Assembly: GCF_000341355.1 (NCBI RefSeq)
Contig: NC_020300.1
Span: 434,001-498,000 of the forward strand
Source: Bartonella australis AUST/NH1
Lineage (GTDB): Bacteria > Pseudomonadota > Alphaproteobacteria > Rhizobiales > Rhizobiaceae
DNA length: 64,000 nt
Direction: 5' to 3'
Shown here: positions 19,700 to 31,351 of the stretch, piece after piece
Layout of the letters: the number at the start of each line of letters is the position of its first letter
Numbering within the stretch: position 1 is the first letter of the stretch
Position numbers and translations under genes: made by a program
The notes under the pieces: model-generated
Databases searched by the model: none
What the model was told of the DNA's origin: nothing
The model's input: the letters and a program-made list of their open reading frames with translations, nothing else

Positions 19700-21016
19700 T
19701 TAGGGAAATCTTTGTTCGCTGCGGTTACGCGCGCCAAGAGCGCCGGTTGTATTGGATGAAAGAGTCGAGGTTAGATCATCAAAATTCATGAGAGTGCCGA
19801 TAGGGCCGACAGCTGCTAGTGTCGGATTGGAATTTATAAAAAGGCGATCTGCTAAGTCAGTGAGGCGCTCTGGCGTAATAAGTTCCAAGCGCTCAGTCAT
19901 TTCAGATATTGGAATTGGTCGGCCATAAAGAAGAATTTGGCGGGCGATAAGATCCGCTTGACTAGATGGGTTTTCCCGCGACATTGTGAGGCTGGCACGA
20001 TATTGCGCTTGCGCGCGCCGGAGTTCGCTTACTTGAATATTTTGGCTTGCTTTAGAGAGTTCTTCAAGAATAACCGGTAAAAGCGCTTTTAGTCCCTCTT
20101 GTCCCGTAGCAGCATGAATGCCAAAAAGTCCAGTATCTGAAAAATCCCAGTGAAATGAATAAATAGAATAGCATAATCCGCGTTTTTCTCTAATTTCTTG
20201 AAAGAGGCGCGATGACATGCCTCCCCCAAGAATAATAGAAAGAATTTGAGCTGCGTAAAAATCACGTGCATGATATGGGCGTCCCTCAAAACCAAGAACA
20301 ACTTGTGTATCCATTAAATCACGGTACTCACGAAAGTCGCCGCCAATATAATTAGCAAGGTTAGCGAAAGGAGCTGTTGAATGTGATCTAAAAGTGCCAA
20401 GGCGACTTTCTATTTCGCGCAGAAACCTTTCATGCTCTACTGCTCCCGCTGCAACTACAATCATGCGGTCTGCGCTGTATTGCTTATTCATGAAATTGTG
20501 AAGATCAGCAGATGTAAATGATTGAATCGTTTTTTGTGTTCCTAAAATAGAGCGCCCAAGGGACTGATTACGAAAGGCCGTTTTAGTAAAGTGGTCAAAC
20601 ACAACATCGTCTGGAGTATCATAAGCGGCACCAATTTCTTGAAAAATGACTTGTTTTTCCCGCTCTAATTCATCCTCGTTGAATTTTGAGGATGTTAGAA
20701 TGTCGGCTAGGATGTCAATAGCAAGGGGAACATCATTTTTAAGTACGCGCGCAAAATAGGCGGTTGTTTCGACACTGGTAGTGGCATTAATTTCGCCACC
20801 AACATTTTCAATATCAGTTGCAATTTGAAAGGCTGTACGGTTTTCGGTTCCCTTGAAAGCCATATGTTCAAGTAGGTGAGCGATACCATGTTGTGAGAAG
20901 GTTTCGTTGCGTGAGCCTACTTTGACCCATATCCCGAGTGCTACACTATCAATTTGCTGCATTGTATGCGTAGCGATAGTCAAACCATTCTCGAGTCGAC
21001 TGATATCTACACCCAT
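19700..21016 (-). CDS. M16-family zinc peptidase (processing-peptidase-like)
   Basis: Single-chain member of the M16 pitrilysin family, related to mitochondrial processing peptidase beta. The inverted zinc motif is HGIAHLLEH (HxxEH, about residues 54-58), with the distal Glu in ELEREKQVIFQEI. An N-terminal catalytic and a C-terminal inactive half are both present, 438 aa in total. The ATG at 21016 is chosen because the protein then begins GVDISRLENGLTIATH, the normal start of the family, with GGAG upstream; 33 earlier codons are open. In relatives thrC lies directly upstream; here only its ruin remains. Substrates are unknown. Confidence 0.92.
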   Translation of the reverse strand: MGVDISRLENGLTIATHTMQQIDSVALGIWVKVGSRNETFSQHGIAHLLEHMAFKGTENRTAFQIATDIENVGGEINATTSVETTAYFARVLKNDVPLAIDILADILTSSKFNEDELEREKQVIFQEIGAAYDTPDDVVFDHFTKTAFRNQSLGRSILGTQKTIQSFTSADLHNFMNKQYSADRMIVVAAGAVEHERFLREIESRLGTFRSHSTAPFANLANYIGGDFREYRDLMDTQVVLGFEGRPYHARDFYAAQILSIILGGGMSSRLFQEIREKRGLCYSIYSFHWDFSDTGLFGIHAATGQEGLKALLPVILEELSKASQNIQVSELRRAQAQYRASLTMSRENPSSQADLIARQILLYGRPIPISEMTERLELITPERLTDLADRLFINSNPTLAAVGPIGTLMNFDDLTSTLSSNTTGALGARNRSEQRFP

Positions 21017-21289
21017 GTATCCATGACTCCATTTAAATAAACCAAATGCCCATTCATAAAGGCACGTGGGGTATCTTTGATTTGAATAAACGCAGCTAAC
21101 TCTAATGAGATGCACGCAATTGTAAAGAAGTGCAATTCTTTACCATTTTTTCATTATTAGCAAGCCTTATAAAGTACTCTTCATTTTTAATAATTATTTA
21201 GACAAGATAATCGTAGTGTATTCATACCGCGAGTATTTGAGGTAGAATCAGCAATTCAGCAGAGAGAGCAGTCACGAAGATGGCTGTTG

Positions 21290-22348
21290 CAATCAATATA
21301 TAATTTGTCTTTTTTCAGGCAGAGAATCATTGCCGCGTACGTAGAGCAGAGGGGTGGGTGTTGTTTCGCGAGCACTGCCAATTAGTTACGTAGTTTTAGG
21401 GTGGATATGATGGGCGTTTATAAACCAAAAATGATTTTTAATATCCGTATATGAGTTTGTGGTAACTGGTTATCGTTTTCTGCTTCCGAATTGGTGATAT
21501 GTGCGCTTTAGGAAATAACATACAAATATCTGAGATTTTTCTTCAAAGAAGGTTTCAGATCGCAGTGTTGTCTGTATCATTTTCTGTGGAGTATCGATAA
21601 TGACCGCATATTTACTATTTTGACCAGAGCATAATTTATCGGTCTAGGGAGACGTCGTATTGCACATTGCGATATTTTAAATGTCAAAATAAGATTGTGG
21701 AAAAGCCTAAGGTGAATTCATTTAGGCCGATGCCTGGCAATAAATGTTTTTGAGAATAACGCATTTTTGGATCTCGTAAAGGAGGATATTGCATATAGCC
21801 TGAAAATCTATTTTTACTTTTTGTGGAGCATTAATTTGTTAACAATTTGTGCAATTTTATGCAGTTACCTCTAGGTAAAATTAGAGGACAGTGTGGCGCA
21901 TCAAAGGGGGGGCTTATAAACGCTTAACCATTGCGCTTACTGTTTTTATCGTAGTTGCACGTGACCGTGATTTCACGATGACTCGCGCTTCTCAGACGAA
22001 AGTAATGATTCGGGCGGTGTAATTTATGAGGAGGTATTGTGCGAAGTTGCAGGCACGCGCTATACACTTAATGTGATCTTATCCATGAAAATAGACGTCG
22101 CAAGCCACATAATTGCGCGGTTGCAACTCAAAATTGGCCAGGTTAATATTTACGTCATTTTTTGCTGAAGATTTTAACTGAGCTTATTCCAAGCCGCACC
22201 ATTACCCAGTTTGCGCTGTGAATATTTACCGAAATATACAGTTTATTTTCGCGATATTTAGCCCTTTGAGTTAACTTTAAATTGGATATTACCGGGATTA
22301 TTTATTATGATAAAGATGCACCACACCCCAAGTATTTCTACAATACAT
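21290..22348 (-). pseudogene. thrC: ruin of threonine synthase (thrC)
   Basis: No frame is open, but footprints of ThrC lie in the right order and at about the right spacing on the minus strand. A start resembling MKYxSTRGxAP (read as MYCRNTWGVVH) lies at 22348. A string matching the codons for FHGPTLAF lies at 21998-22023. A stretch matching those for GATSGDTGSAAIEAF lies at 21917-21966, about 385 bases from the start as expected. Near the 3' end, VLAKQHPPLC at 21318-21374 corresponds to VLATAHPAKF. The gap size (about 1.35 kb) and the position directly upstream of the M16 peptidase fit rhizobial thrC. Many small deletions are evident. I compared with remembered family motifs, not by alignment. 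Confidence 0.7.
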
Positions 22349-22468
22349 TATTGACACCGTTTTGGGCATCTTTTGACTGCCCTGATATATGCTTTAACTC
22401 AATGATATCTTGATACAAAAAGTTGCAGAAGAGGGTGTCGATGTATGTTTAATATACTTTAATTATTA

Positions 22469-23161
22469 TTATGAATCTTGCCATATTGCCATTGCTTCTA
22501 AAAGTTCTGGCAAGTGAGTGTGCCTTGTAATAACTGTTTCAGCCCCGGCGTCCGTGAGGGCATTAGTATGGCTAAAATAACTGTGAGATCCTCCAGTAAA
22601 ACCGACAGTGCGCATGCCTGCTGCCGTCGCTGCGTGTACGCCGTGAATAGAATCTTCTATAACAATAGTGTTTGCCGGCTTCACACATAGCTGTTGCGCA
22701 GCGAAAAGAAAAACATCAGGCGCAGGTTTTAGTTTTTTAGCTCCAATTTCAGAGGCGGAAAATATTTTATCTTCAAAAAGATCGTATATGTTAACGGCGG
22801 TGAGCATTTCTTTTATACTTACGCTCGTCGCATTAGAGCAAATACAATAAGGATAGCGAGGCTTAATAAATTCTACTGCTTTTCTTACACCGCCAATAGC
22901 ACGTAACTCAGTTTTGATTTGCGCACGAAAAAGATCGTCCATTTTGTTTATAAGATGAGCTGGGATTGGTTTCTCCGTTTCCTGTTCAATTTTTTTAAGA
23001 ATATCAAAAAAGATAAGCCCGCAATAACGCTCACTTAATTCTTCTGGCGATATTTTATATCCTATTTCTTGAAGCAGTTGCGATTCGATTTTTGCTGCGA
23101 GATATTCAGAATCCACCAGAACTCCGTCACAATCAAAAATAATAAGATCAATTTGGGGCAT
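22469..23161 (-). CDS. HAD-superfamily hydrolase, beta-phosphoglucomutase-like
   Basis: Cytosolic phosphatase or phosphoglucomutase-like protein of 230 aa. The four HAD motifs are visible: DCDGVLVDSE (nucleophile Asp at residue 9 or so), ICSNAT, KPAPDVF with the Lys, and VIEDSIHGVHAA. The GVLVDSE cap and helical insertion place it in the subgroup with phosphoglycolate phosphatases and beta-phosphoglucomutases; the substrate cannot be told. AAGGAG lies 6 bases before the ATG. It is divergent from ccrM. Confidence 0.9.
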   Translation of the reverse strand: MPQIDLIIFDCDGVLVDSEYLAAKIESQLLQEIGYKISPEELSERYCGLIFFDILKKIEQETEKPIPAHLINKMDDLFRAQIKTELRAIGGVRKAVEFIKPRYPYCICSNATSVSIKEMLTAVNIYDLFEDKIFSASEIGAKKLKPAPDVFLFAAQQLCVKPANTIVIEDSIHGVHAATAAGMRTVGFTGGSHSYFSHTNALTDAGAETVITRHTHLPELLEAMAIWQDS

Positions 23162-23318
23162 AAGGCACTCCTTTATACGTTATCCGCAGCTTAAGAGTTT
23201 GCAAAAAAGGTATTCGTAGATTTTCAGTTCACGGGGATAGTTTCACAATCGTTACCGGTGATTTAACGAAGCACGAGGTATGCGAATAGCACATTGAAGA
23301 AAAAGAAAACAAGGCTAA

Positions 23319-24617
<1,299 letters not shown>

Positions 24618-24688
24618 GCGGCAAATTAAATTTTTTATTTTGGATTGTCTGCTTCTAAAACAGGTAGTCGGCTTTTTAGGGAGCGGGA

Positions 24689-25747
24689 TTACTTTAGTTT
24701 GAAAGAGTCAGGGACCACGACTGAAATGGCTTTTTTCATGACTGTGGGGAGTGCTTCTTTAGCAAGCTGATGGGTGTCGCACCACCATCCATGTTCAAGG
24801 TTAATTTCTTGAATGCTGTCAACGCAATAAACGTCAAGTTTTAAAGAAAAGTGGGTAAAAATATGCGTAATCTGCCCTTTAAATTGCCAATTGGCGGAAA
24901 AAGGTGCGTCTTGGAGTCCGTTTTCACCGCGTGTCCCAATATTATTAGGGATTTGGGTCATGCCGCCGAGTAACCTTTTATTTTGTCGTTTTTCTAAGTA
25001 GATTTGCTTATTTTCATTAAATATTACAAAAGCAGTGCCAGTTTTTAAAGGGCGTTCTTTTTTAGCGGTTTTAACTGGAAAAATTTCCGTTGCTTGCATT
25101 TTTGCTGCTTTGCATAAATTTTGAAGAGGACAGAGTAAACAAGCCGGTTTTCGCGGTGTGCAAATTGTTGCTCCTAAATCCATCACAGCTTGAGCGAAGT
25201 CGCCGGGACGTTTTGAGGCGACAATTTTTTGCGTTTTTTCTCTGATTTCAGATTTTGCTTTAGGTAATACTGAAGTGATGGCAAATAAGCGGGTTATAAC
25301 GCGCTCGACATTACCGTCAATAACAGCTACGGGGTGATTAAAAGCGATTGCAGCAATAGCTGCTGCAGTATAGTCTCCAATTCCGGGTAAAGTGCGTAAT
25401 ATTTTTGCAGATTGCGGAAATTTACCCCCGTGTTCTTGAACGAGTTTGCAGGCGCAATTTTTAAGATTACGCGCGCGCGAATAATAGCCAAGACCAGCCC
25501 ATGCTTTCATGATATCATCTTGCGACGCTTGCGATAAAGAAAAGAGATCAGGCCATAATTTTAGAAATTTTTTGAAATAAGGTTTGACGGTTTCGACAGT
25601 CGTTTGTTGAAGCATGACTTCAGATAGCCAGACTTGATAAGGATCGGGGCGGGTGTTTTCTGTTTGTTTTTTAGGGGCGACGCGCCATGGCAAATTCCGG
25701 TGATTTTGGTCGTACCAAGCAAGGAGGAGTGAAGAGATTTCGTGCAT
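24689..25747 (-). CDS. mutY: A/G-specific adenine glycosylase
   Basis: Base-excision repair enzyme that removes adenine mispaired with 8-oxoguanine. The HhH-GPD domain has SEVMLQQT (with its catalytic Glu), the hairpin LPGIGDYTA and VIDGNVERV with the catalytic Asp. The 4Fe-4S ligands are visible as CTPRKPACLLCPLQNLC (C-x6-C-x2-C-x5-C). A C-terminal NUDIX-like 8-oxoG recognition domain spans about residues 230-352. The ATG at 25747 is used; a TTG 4 codons upstream is also open. It is divergent from the dciA-family gene. Confidence 0.95.
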   Translation of the reverse strand: MHEISSLLLAWYDQNHRNLPWRVAPKKQTENTRPDPYQVWLSEVMLQQTTVETVKPYFKKFLKLWPDLFSLSQASQDDIMKAWAGLGYYSRARNLKNCACKLVQEHGGKFPQSAKILRTLPGIGDYTAAAIAAIAFNHPVAVIDGNVERVITRLFAITSVLPKAKSEIREKTQKIVASKRPGDFAQAVMDLGATICTPRKPACLLCPLQNLCKAAKMQATEIFPVKTAKKERPLKTGTAFVIFNENKQIYLEKRQNKRLLGGMTQIPNNIGTRGENGLQDAPFSANWQFKGQITHIFTHFSLKLDVYCVDSIQEINLEHGWWCDTHQLAKEALPTVMKKAISVVVPDSFKLK

Positions 25748-25962
25748 CGTTATTTTCAACCATAGGAAGGTATAAAATGCAAAGAAAAAGTATTTATTTA
25801 TCGTAGTGTACGGTTTATTTTGAGCGCTTTATCGCGGAATTTTAGGCTCAGCAGGTGCCGTATTTTCACTCGTGCTTGAGGTTAGCCCTGTGAGGTGGTA
25901 ATTTTAAGACGAAAGAAAGGGCGTAACGATTTGGTAGATAATTTGACGAAGATTTAGAGCGA

Positions 25963-26478
25963 ATGAGAAAACAATTTCAGGAGTGCCGTTTTTATCCTCT
26001 TTCCAAGGTGGTGTCTGGGATGCTCGATCCGATTTTGCGAAAGCGGGCGGGGCTTAATATGGTGCTTATAGAACATTGGCCGCAGATTGTGGGCAGCGAT
26101 ATCAGCGAACATACGGTGCCGTTCAAGATTATTTGGGAACATCATACAGGTCGAGATGGAGTTTTTCGACCTGCGACGCTTATTGTAGTTTCTGAGGGGT
26201 TTGCTGCATTAAAATTGATGCATGAAACAGATGAATTGATCCAGAGAGTTAATAGTTTTTTTGGGTATGCTGCCATCGGCCGCATTAAGGTAGAGCAAAA
26301 GCGCGCATCAATTTCCGTTGGTCCGCAGAAGGCGCAGAAGCTAGAGTCGCCTTTGGATAAAAAGGATAAAGAGCGTGTAGAAAAAATGCTTGAGGATATT
26401 GAAGATACGAGTTTGCGTCAGTTACTTTATGAACTTGGGTGTTGCATTTTTGCGGAAAAAAATAATAAAGTATCATAA
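25963..26478 (+). CDS. DciA/DUF721-family protein
   Basis: 171-aa cytoplasmic protein with the DUF721 domain (about 10-105): WPQIVG near the centre of the first half, then a LIVVSEGFAALKLMHETDELI stretch split over residues 68-90, matching the KH-like fold of DciA. Members related to DciA load or assist the replicative helicase DnaB. The second half is charged and variable. The order mutY (divergent), DUF721, DsbA-like matches Brucella and rhizobia. A helicase role is inferred from the family only. Confidence 0.8.
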   Translation: MRKQFQECRFYPLSKVVSGMLDPILRKRAGLNMVLIEHWPQIVGSDISEHTVPFKIIWEHHTGRDGVFRPATLIVVSEGFAALKLMHETDELIQRVNSFFGYAAIGRIKVEQKRASISVGPQKAQKLESPLDKKDKERVEKMLEDIEDTSLRQLLYELGCCIFAEKNNKVS

Positions 26479-26593
26479 AGGAGTTTATAATCTAAAATTA
26501 TAGTTTGAAATTATAGCCTAAAATTATAAAAGGGTTTTGGTCTCTGTTTGTTTTGCAACAATATAAAGAAGTATTATCAAAGAAGTATTATTC

Positions 26594-27250
26594 ATGCCAT
26601 ATTTTCGCGTCTTTCTATCTTCGGTCGTAGTTTTTAGTTTAGCCACAATTACGCATATTAGCGCTGCTGTCGCTCCATCTAGTGAAGTTAAACCGGTTGC
26701 AATTGTTGATATGGCTCGGCTTCTTCAATCGAGCAGGGTTAAGGATAGAGTTGAGGGGGAGGATAATGCGCCAGTAACTATTATTGAGTATGCTTCGCTG
26801 ACGTGCGCTCATTGTGCCTTTTTCTTCAATGATATATTTCCGAAGCTTCGCGAAAAATATATCAAAACAGGGAAAGTAAGACTTATTTTCCGAGATTTTG
26901 CTTATGACCCCAGAGCGACAGCGGGCTTTATGCTGGCACGGTGTGTACCAGAGGATCGCTATTTTCCTTTAATAGAAGTTTTATTTCAAAAACAGGGTGA
27001 GTGGGTTTGGGAACAAGATGCTCTAACGCCATTAAAGAAGATTGGCTTAATGGCAGGGTTAACGGATGAAAGTTTTGATGCTTGCCTGAAAAATCAGTCT
27101 ATTTTAGATGAAGTTAATGCATCTTTCGAGCGCGGGAAAGAGCTGGGCGTTACAGCGACGCCTACCTTTTTTATTAATGGCCATAAATATGAAGGCGCTG
27201 CATCAGAAGAGTCTTTCTTTTCGGTAATTGATAGTTTCCTTCCAAAATAG
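26594..27250 (+). CDS. exported DsbA-like thiol oxidoreductase
   Basis: Periplasmic thioredoxin-fold protein of 218 aa, likely to oxidise or shuffle disulfides in exported proteins. A signal peptide covers residues 1-24 (VFLSSVVVFSLATI, ending SAAVA). The redox pair is CAHC in YASLTCAHCAFF, and the cis-Pro loop is TATPTFF. The helical insert between them identifies the DsbA/BdbD type rather than thioredoxin. It follows the DUF721 gene by 115 bases. A DsbB partner is not in the window. Confidence 0.9.
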   Translation: MPYFRVFLSSVVVFSLATITHISAAVAPSSEVKPVAIVDMARLLQSSRVKDRVEGEDNAPVTIIEYASLTCAHCAFFFNDIFPKLREKYIKTGKVRLIFRDFAYDPRATAGFMLARCVPEDRYFPLIEVLFQKQGEWVWEQDALTPLKKIGLMAGLTDESFDACLKNQSILDEVNASFERGKELGVTATPTFFINGHKYEGAASEESFFSVIDSFLPK

Positions 27251-27418
27251 ACTTCTTCTTCAAAAGATGAGCATTTCATTTCGCTAACAGGGATTAATTT
27301 TCGCGTTTACCCAGGTGATGTTTTGCTCAGCTTGGCCAATTTTTGGATCAAAAAATTACTTTTGACAATTAGCCTGAATCAGAGGATGTTTTGATGCTGA
27401 TAACGGGAGAGTTTGTGT

Positions 27419-30091
27419 ATGACAAAGTGGGTTTATAGTTTTGGCGACGGCCGTGCAGAAGGCAGTGCGAATGAATGCAACCTCCTTGGCGGCAAAGGAG
27501 CGAATTTGGCAGAAATGAGCAATCTTGGTTTGCCTGTGCCTCCTGGATTTACCATTACAACAGAAGTGTGTAACTTTTATTATGCAAATGATAGGGTATA
27601 TCCTAAAGGATTGCGGGAAACCGTCAAGCAGACGCTCAAACGTGTCGGTGAGCAAACTGGACGCGAGTTTGGTAATGAAAAAATGCCACTTTTGCTCTCT
27701 GTACGTTCGGGGGCCAGAGCTTCTATGCCGGGGATGATGGATACAGTTCTGAATCTCGGTATGAATGATGGAACCGTGGAGACAATTGCTGTACAAGCTA
27801 ACGATGAGCGCTTTGCTTACGACAGTTATCGCCGTTTTATTCAAATGTATTCCAATGTCGTTTTGGGATTAGATCATTCATGTTTTGAAGAGATCCTCGA
27901 TGAAACGAAAATACGCAATGGCTATAATATCGATACAGAAATGACAGCTGATGATTGGAAAAATGTTATTATTTCTTATAAGGCGCACGTTGAAGAAAAG
28001 TTAGGGAAACCTTTTCCGCAGAATCCTGAAGAGCAATTATGGGGCGCGATCGGGGCAGTTTTTTCAAGTTGGATGACCATGCGTGCAGTCACTTATCGTC
28101 GTTTACACGATATTCCCGAAAATTGGGGGACAGCTGTTAACGTTCAGGCTATGGTTTTTGGCAATATGGGGGAAGATTCGGCGACAGGTGTTGCTTTTAC
28201 ACGTAATCCATCGACAGGAGAGAAAGAGCTTTATGGCGAATTTTTAGTTAATGCACAGGGTGAAGATGTCGTAGCGGGGATTCGCACTCCTCAAAATATC
28301 ACAGAAATCGCACGTGTTGCTGCTGGTTCAAATAAGCCATCGCTGGAAAAAATTATGCCAGAAGCTTTTCGGGAACTATGCCGGATTGCTCATAAGCTTG
28401 AACAGCATTATCGAGATATGCAAGATTTAGAGTTCACGATTGAAAAAGGTAAATTATGGATGTTGCAGACTCGTTCAGGCAAGAGAACAGCGCGTGCAGC
28501 TCTAAAGATGGCAGTCGAAATGGTCGAGGAAGGATTGATAAGTCGTGAAGAAGCTATAATGCGGATTGAACCAAAATCTCTTGACCAGCTTTTGCACCCG
28601 ACGCTTGATCCGCAAGCGACGCGTTCTGTTATAGCGTGTGGTTTGCCCGCTTCTCCTGGAGCGGCAACTGGTGAAATTGTTTTTACTTCAGAAGAAGCGG
28701 AAACAGTTAAGGCAGAAGGTCGGAAGGTTATTTTAGTACGCATAGAAACAAGCCCGGAAGACATTCATGGTATGCATGCTGCAGAAGGCATTTTAACGAC
28801 GCGTGGTGGCATGACGAGTCACGCTGCCGTTGTAGCACGTGGTATGGGAAAACCCTGTATTTCTGGTGCGGGAAGTATACGGATTGATTACAGTACGAAC
28901 ACAATGGTTGCTTCAGGGCAGAGTTTTCAAAAAGGCGATATCATTACGATCGATGGTGGAAGTGGGGAGGTCTTCGAAGGGAAAGTCGCAATGTTGCAGC
29001 CTAAGCTTTGCGGAGATTTTTCTAAATTGATGGAATGGGCCGATGGGATGCGGCGTATGAAAGTTCGCGTTAATGCTGAAACGCCATCTGATGCACGTAT
29101 GGGACGTTCTTTTGGGGCCGAGGGTATCGGCCTTTGTCGTACCGAGCATATGTTTTTCGCGGCCGAGCGTATTGTCGCTATGCGTGAAATGATTTTAAGC
29201 GGTGATGAAGAGGGACGTCGTAAAGCGCTGAATAAACTTTTGCCAATGCAGCGGTCGGATTTTATCGAGTTGTTTGAGATTATGTCTGGCCTGCCTGTCA
29301 CTATCCGGTTTTTAGATCCGCCTTTACACGAATTTTTGCCGAAAACAGATGCAGAAATTCTCGATATTGCGACAGCTATGGGGGTTTCTCCTGAGATACT
29401 TGCAGAACGTGCTCAGCAATTGCACGAGTTTAACCCTATGCTTGGACTGCGGGGGTGCCGTCTGATTATTACTTATCCTGAAATTGCAGAAATGCAGGCG
29501 CGGGCAATTTTTGAAGCAGCAGCGGAGGCAGCTCAGAAAACTGGTTCTCCTGTTATGCTTGAAATTATGGTGCCGCTCGTTGCGCTTAAGTCTGAATTGG
29601 TTTTTGTTAAAGCCTGCATTGATCATGTAGCTGGTGAAGTGATGAGGGAGAAAAGAATAGACCTTCACTATATAGTTGGAACGATGATTGAATTACCAAG
29701 GGCAGCTCTTCGGGCGGACGAAATTGCAGAAATCGCAGAATTTTTTTCGTTTGGGACAAATGATCTGACGCAAACGACTTTTGGTATTTCGCGTGATGAT
29801 GCAGCATCTTTTTTGGAAATTTATTTTCAAAAAGGGCTTTTAGAACAAGATCCTTTCATATCAATTGATCGCGGTGGAGTTGGAGAGCTCATTGCCACCG
29901 CAGTACAGCGTGGACGTTCTCAGCGTGCGAAAATTAAATTGGGCATTTGCGGTGAGCACGGAGGTGACCCTAATTCAATCGCTTTGTGTGAAGAAAATGA
30001 CTTAGACTACGTCTCATGCTCTCCCTTCCGAGTACCAATTGCACGTTTAGCCGCTGCGCAATCAGCAATTGCTAAAAAACGTAGGCGCTGA
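27419..30091 (+). CDS. ppdK: pyruvate, phosphate dikinase
   Basis: Interconverts pyruvate, ATP and phosphate with PEP, AMP and pyrophosphate; in bacteria it can run glycolytically or for gluconeogenesis. The 890-aa protein shows the N-terminal ATP-grasp nucleotide domain (GGKGANLAEM at about 20), the central phospho-His loop GGMTSHAAVVARGMG and the C-terminal TIM barrel with LCRTEHMF and the catalytic Cys in GICGEHGGDP. The ATG at 27419 is chosen over an in-frame TTG 2 codons upstream, with GGGAGAG 8 bases before it. A TTGACA at 27362-27367 may be a -35 box, but no good -10 is seen. Confidence 0.96.
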   Translation: MTKWVYSFGDGRAEGSANECNLLGGKGANLAEMSNLGLPVPPGFTITTEVCNFYYANDRVYPKGLRETVKQTLKRVGEQTGREFGNEKMPLLLSVRSGARASMPGMMDTVLNLGMNDGTVETIAVQANDERFAYDSYRRFIQMYSNVVLGLDHSCFEEILDETKIRNGYNIDTEMTADDWKNVIISYKAHVEEKLGKPFPQNPEEQLWGAIGAVFSSWMTMRAVTYRRLHDIPENWGTAVNVQAMVFGNMGEDSATGVAFTRNPSTGEKELYGEFLVNAQGEDVVAGIRTPQNITEIARVAAGSNKPSLEKIMPEAFRELCRIAHKLEQHYRDMQDLEFTIEKGKLWMLQTRSGKRTARAALKMAVEMVEEGLISREEAIMRIEPKSLDQLLHPTLDPQATRSVIACGLPASPGAATGEIVFTSEEAETVKAEGRKVILVRIETSPEDIHGMHAAEGILTTRGGMTSHAAVVARGMGKPCISGAGSIRIDYSTNTMVASGQSFQKGDIITIDGGSGEVFEGKVAMLQPKLCGDFSKLMEWADGMRRMKVRVNAETPSDARMGRSFGAEGIGLCRTEHMFFAAERIVAMREMILSGDEEGRRKALNKLLPMQRSDFIELFEIMSGLPVTIRFLDPPLHEFLPKTDAEILDIATAMGVSPEILAERAQQLHEFNPMLGLRGCRLIITYPEIAEMQARAIFEAAAEAAQKTGSPVMLEIMVPLVALKSELVFVKACIDHVAGEVMREKRIDLHYIVGTMIELPRAALRADEIAEIAEFFSFGTNDLTQTTFGISRDDAASFLEIYFQKGLLEQDPFISIDRGGVGELIATAVQRGRSQRAKIKLGICGEHGGDPNSIALCEENDLDYVSCSPFRVPIARLAAAQSAIAKKRRR

Positions 30092-30565
30092 AGGTGTTGT
30101 CTATATGATTATTTCTGTGCGCAAATAATACTTTTTAACCTTTTATATATCACTAAAGGCGGGGAAAAGGGGGATATTGCTGGGATGCAGTGGGAAGAAG
30201 GTAGTATCACGCTTTGATATGCGTATAGGCCGATAAGGCGGGGTACAATGGTATACGATCCGTTGTCACCGCAGCTCGTTATTTATAGAATAGTACCGAC
30301 TTTCTAAATTTTTCTTGAAGGTGAATATCAGCGTTTTTCTGTTTGCCAAAAGACGAGAAGGAGGGGGCGTATTACAAAAATAAAAGGCCAAAATACGATG
30401 ATCTATATAAATTGGTTAAAATAGCTATCGGAGGTATCAAGCAGGATTATCCTTGATCTCACGAGTAAGTGCTTTACTTTTTCTATGTGATTGGAAGCGG
30501 TCCATGAGATACAAAATCTGAGGGTAGCTTTACCAAGAACACGTTATCGAGAAAAAGAGAGCTTA
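30092..30565 (+). other. 474-base spacer, ppdK to DUF1499 gene
   Basis: No coding remnant or RNA structure recognised. The frame of the next gene stays open for 25 codons (from 30491) but without conserved sequence or a ribosome-binding site. Confidence 0.4.
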
Positions 30566-31351
30566 ATGCAAAAGAGATATGTTCGGTTAACCTCAAGGGC
30601 GGCGGTATGGGCGCCGCGTTTCGGTGGATTGGCTTTCCTTATTTTGCTATTTTCGGCGCTCCTACAGCGTTTTTCTGTGATTCGCACGATTGACTTCGCT
30701 ATTTTGATGGTAGTTTCTGCGTGCTGCGTTCTTTTTTCTCTCTTTCTTGCTGTAAAAGCGCTTTACAGTTTATGGAGGTATGGCGCCCGGGGTGGGATGA
30801 AAGCTCTAAGAGGTATTGTATATTCATTGATAACTGCTACACCACTGATGTTATTCGTCTGGTTTTGGTTTGCTTTTCCGGCTATTTATGACGTTTCTAC
30901 TGATACACGAAGGCCGCCGGTTTTTTTTCGTTCCGCACGCCCTAGTGATTCTTTGCCGCTTAAGAGCGTTTTGATTGAACAGGCAGCGTTACAAATGTCA
31001 GAATGGCCGGAAATGTCTGGTCGTCGTTATGAGGGCTCTCCTGATTATATTAGTAAATCTGTTCTTAATGTTTTAGCTGCTTATGGTTGGCCAGTGATAG
31101 CTCAGCGGTCTGTTAAGGGAGAAGAAGAAGAATTGTATATTGAGACAGTAGCGAAGTCTTTTAGCTTTGGTTTTATTTCTGATATCGCGATTCGCTTAAC
31201 AGATGAAGGAGGTACAACTTTTGTTGATATGCGCGCTGCTTCACGTTATTTTCCGAGGGATTTTGGTACAAATGCCGCTTTTATTATCGCTTTTATGGAT
31301 GCACTCGATATGGAAATAGCTTCGCTCCCTTTTTATCAAAGTGATGAGTAA
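30566..31351 (+). CDS. DUF1499 membrane protein
   Basis: 261-aa inner-membrane protein. Three or four hydrophobic helices fill the first half (about residues 22-120: LAFLILLFSALL, AILMVVSACCVLFSLFLAV, PLMLFVWFWFAFP). A soluble DUF1499 domain fills the second half, recognisable by YxxSPDYISKSV-like and SDIAIRL...TFVDMRAASRY segments. The ATG at 30566 follows an AAGAGAG site by 4 bases. Function is unknown. Confidence 0.8.
   Translation: MQKRYVRLTSRAAVWAPRFGGLAFLILLFSALLQRFSVIRTIDFAILMVVSACCVLFSLFLAVKALYSLWRYGARGGMKALRGIVYSLITATPLMLFVWFWFAFPAIYDVSTDTRRPPVFFRSARPSDSLPLKSVLIEQAALQMSEWPEMSGRRYEGSPDYISKSVLNVLAAYGWPVIAQRSVKGEEEELYIETVAKSFSFGFISDIAIRLTDEGGTTFVDMRAASRYFPRDFGTNAAFIIAFMDALDMEIASLPFYQSDE

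Noticed and set aside
21960..22170. Plus-strand frame reading like a protein (EEVLCEVAGTRYTLNVILSM) before a stop
   Set aside because: It is antisense to the thrC footprints, is closed by stops on both sides, and matches no family I know.
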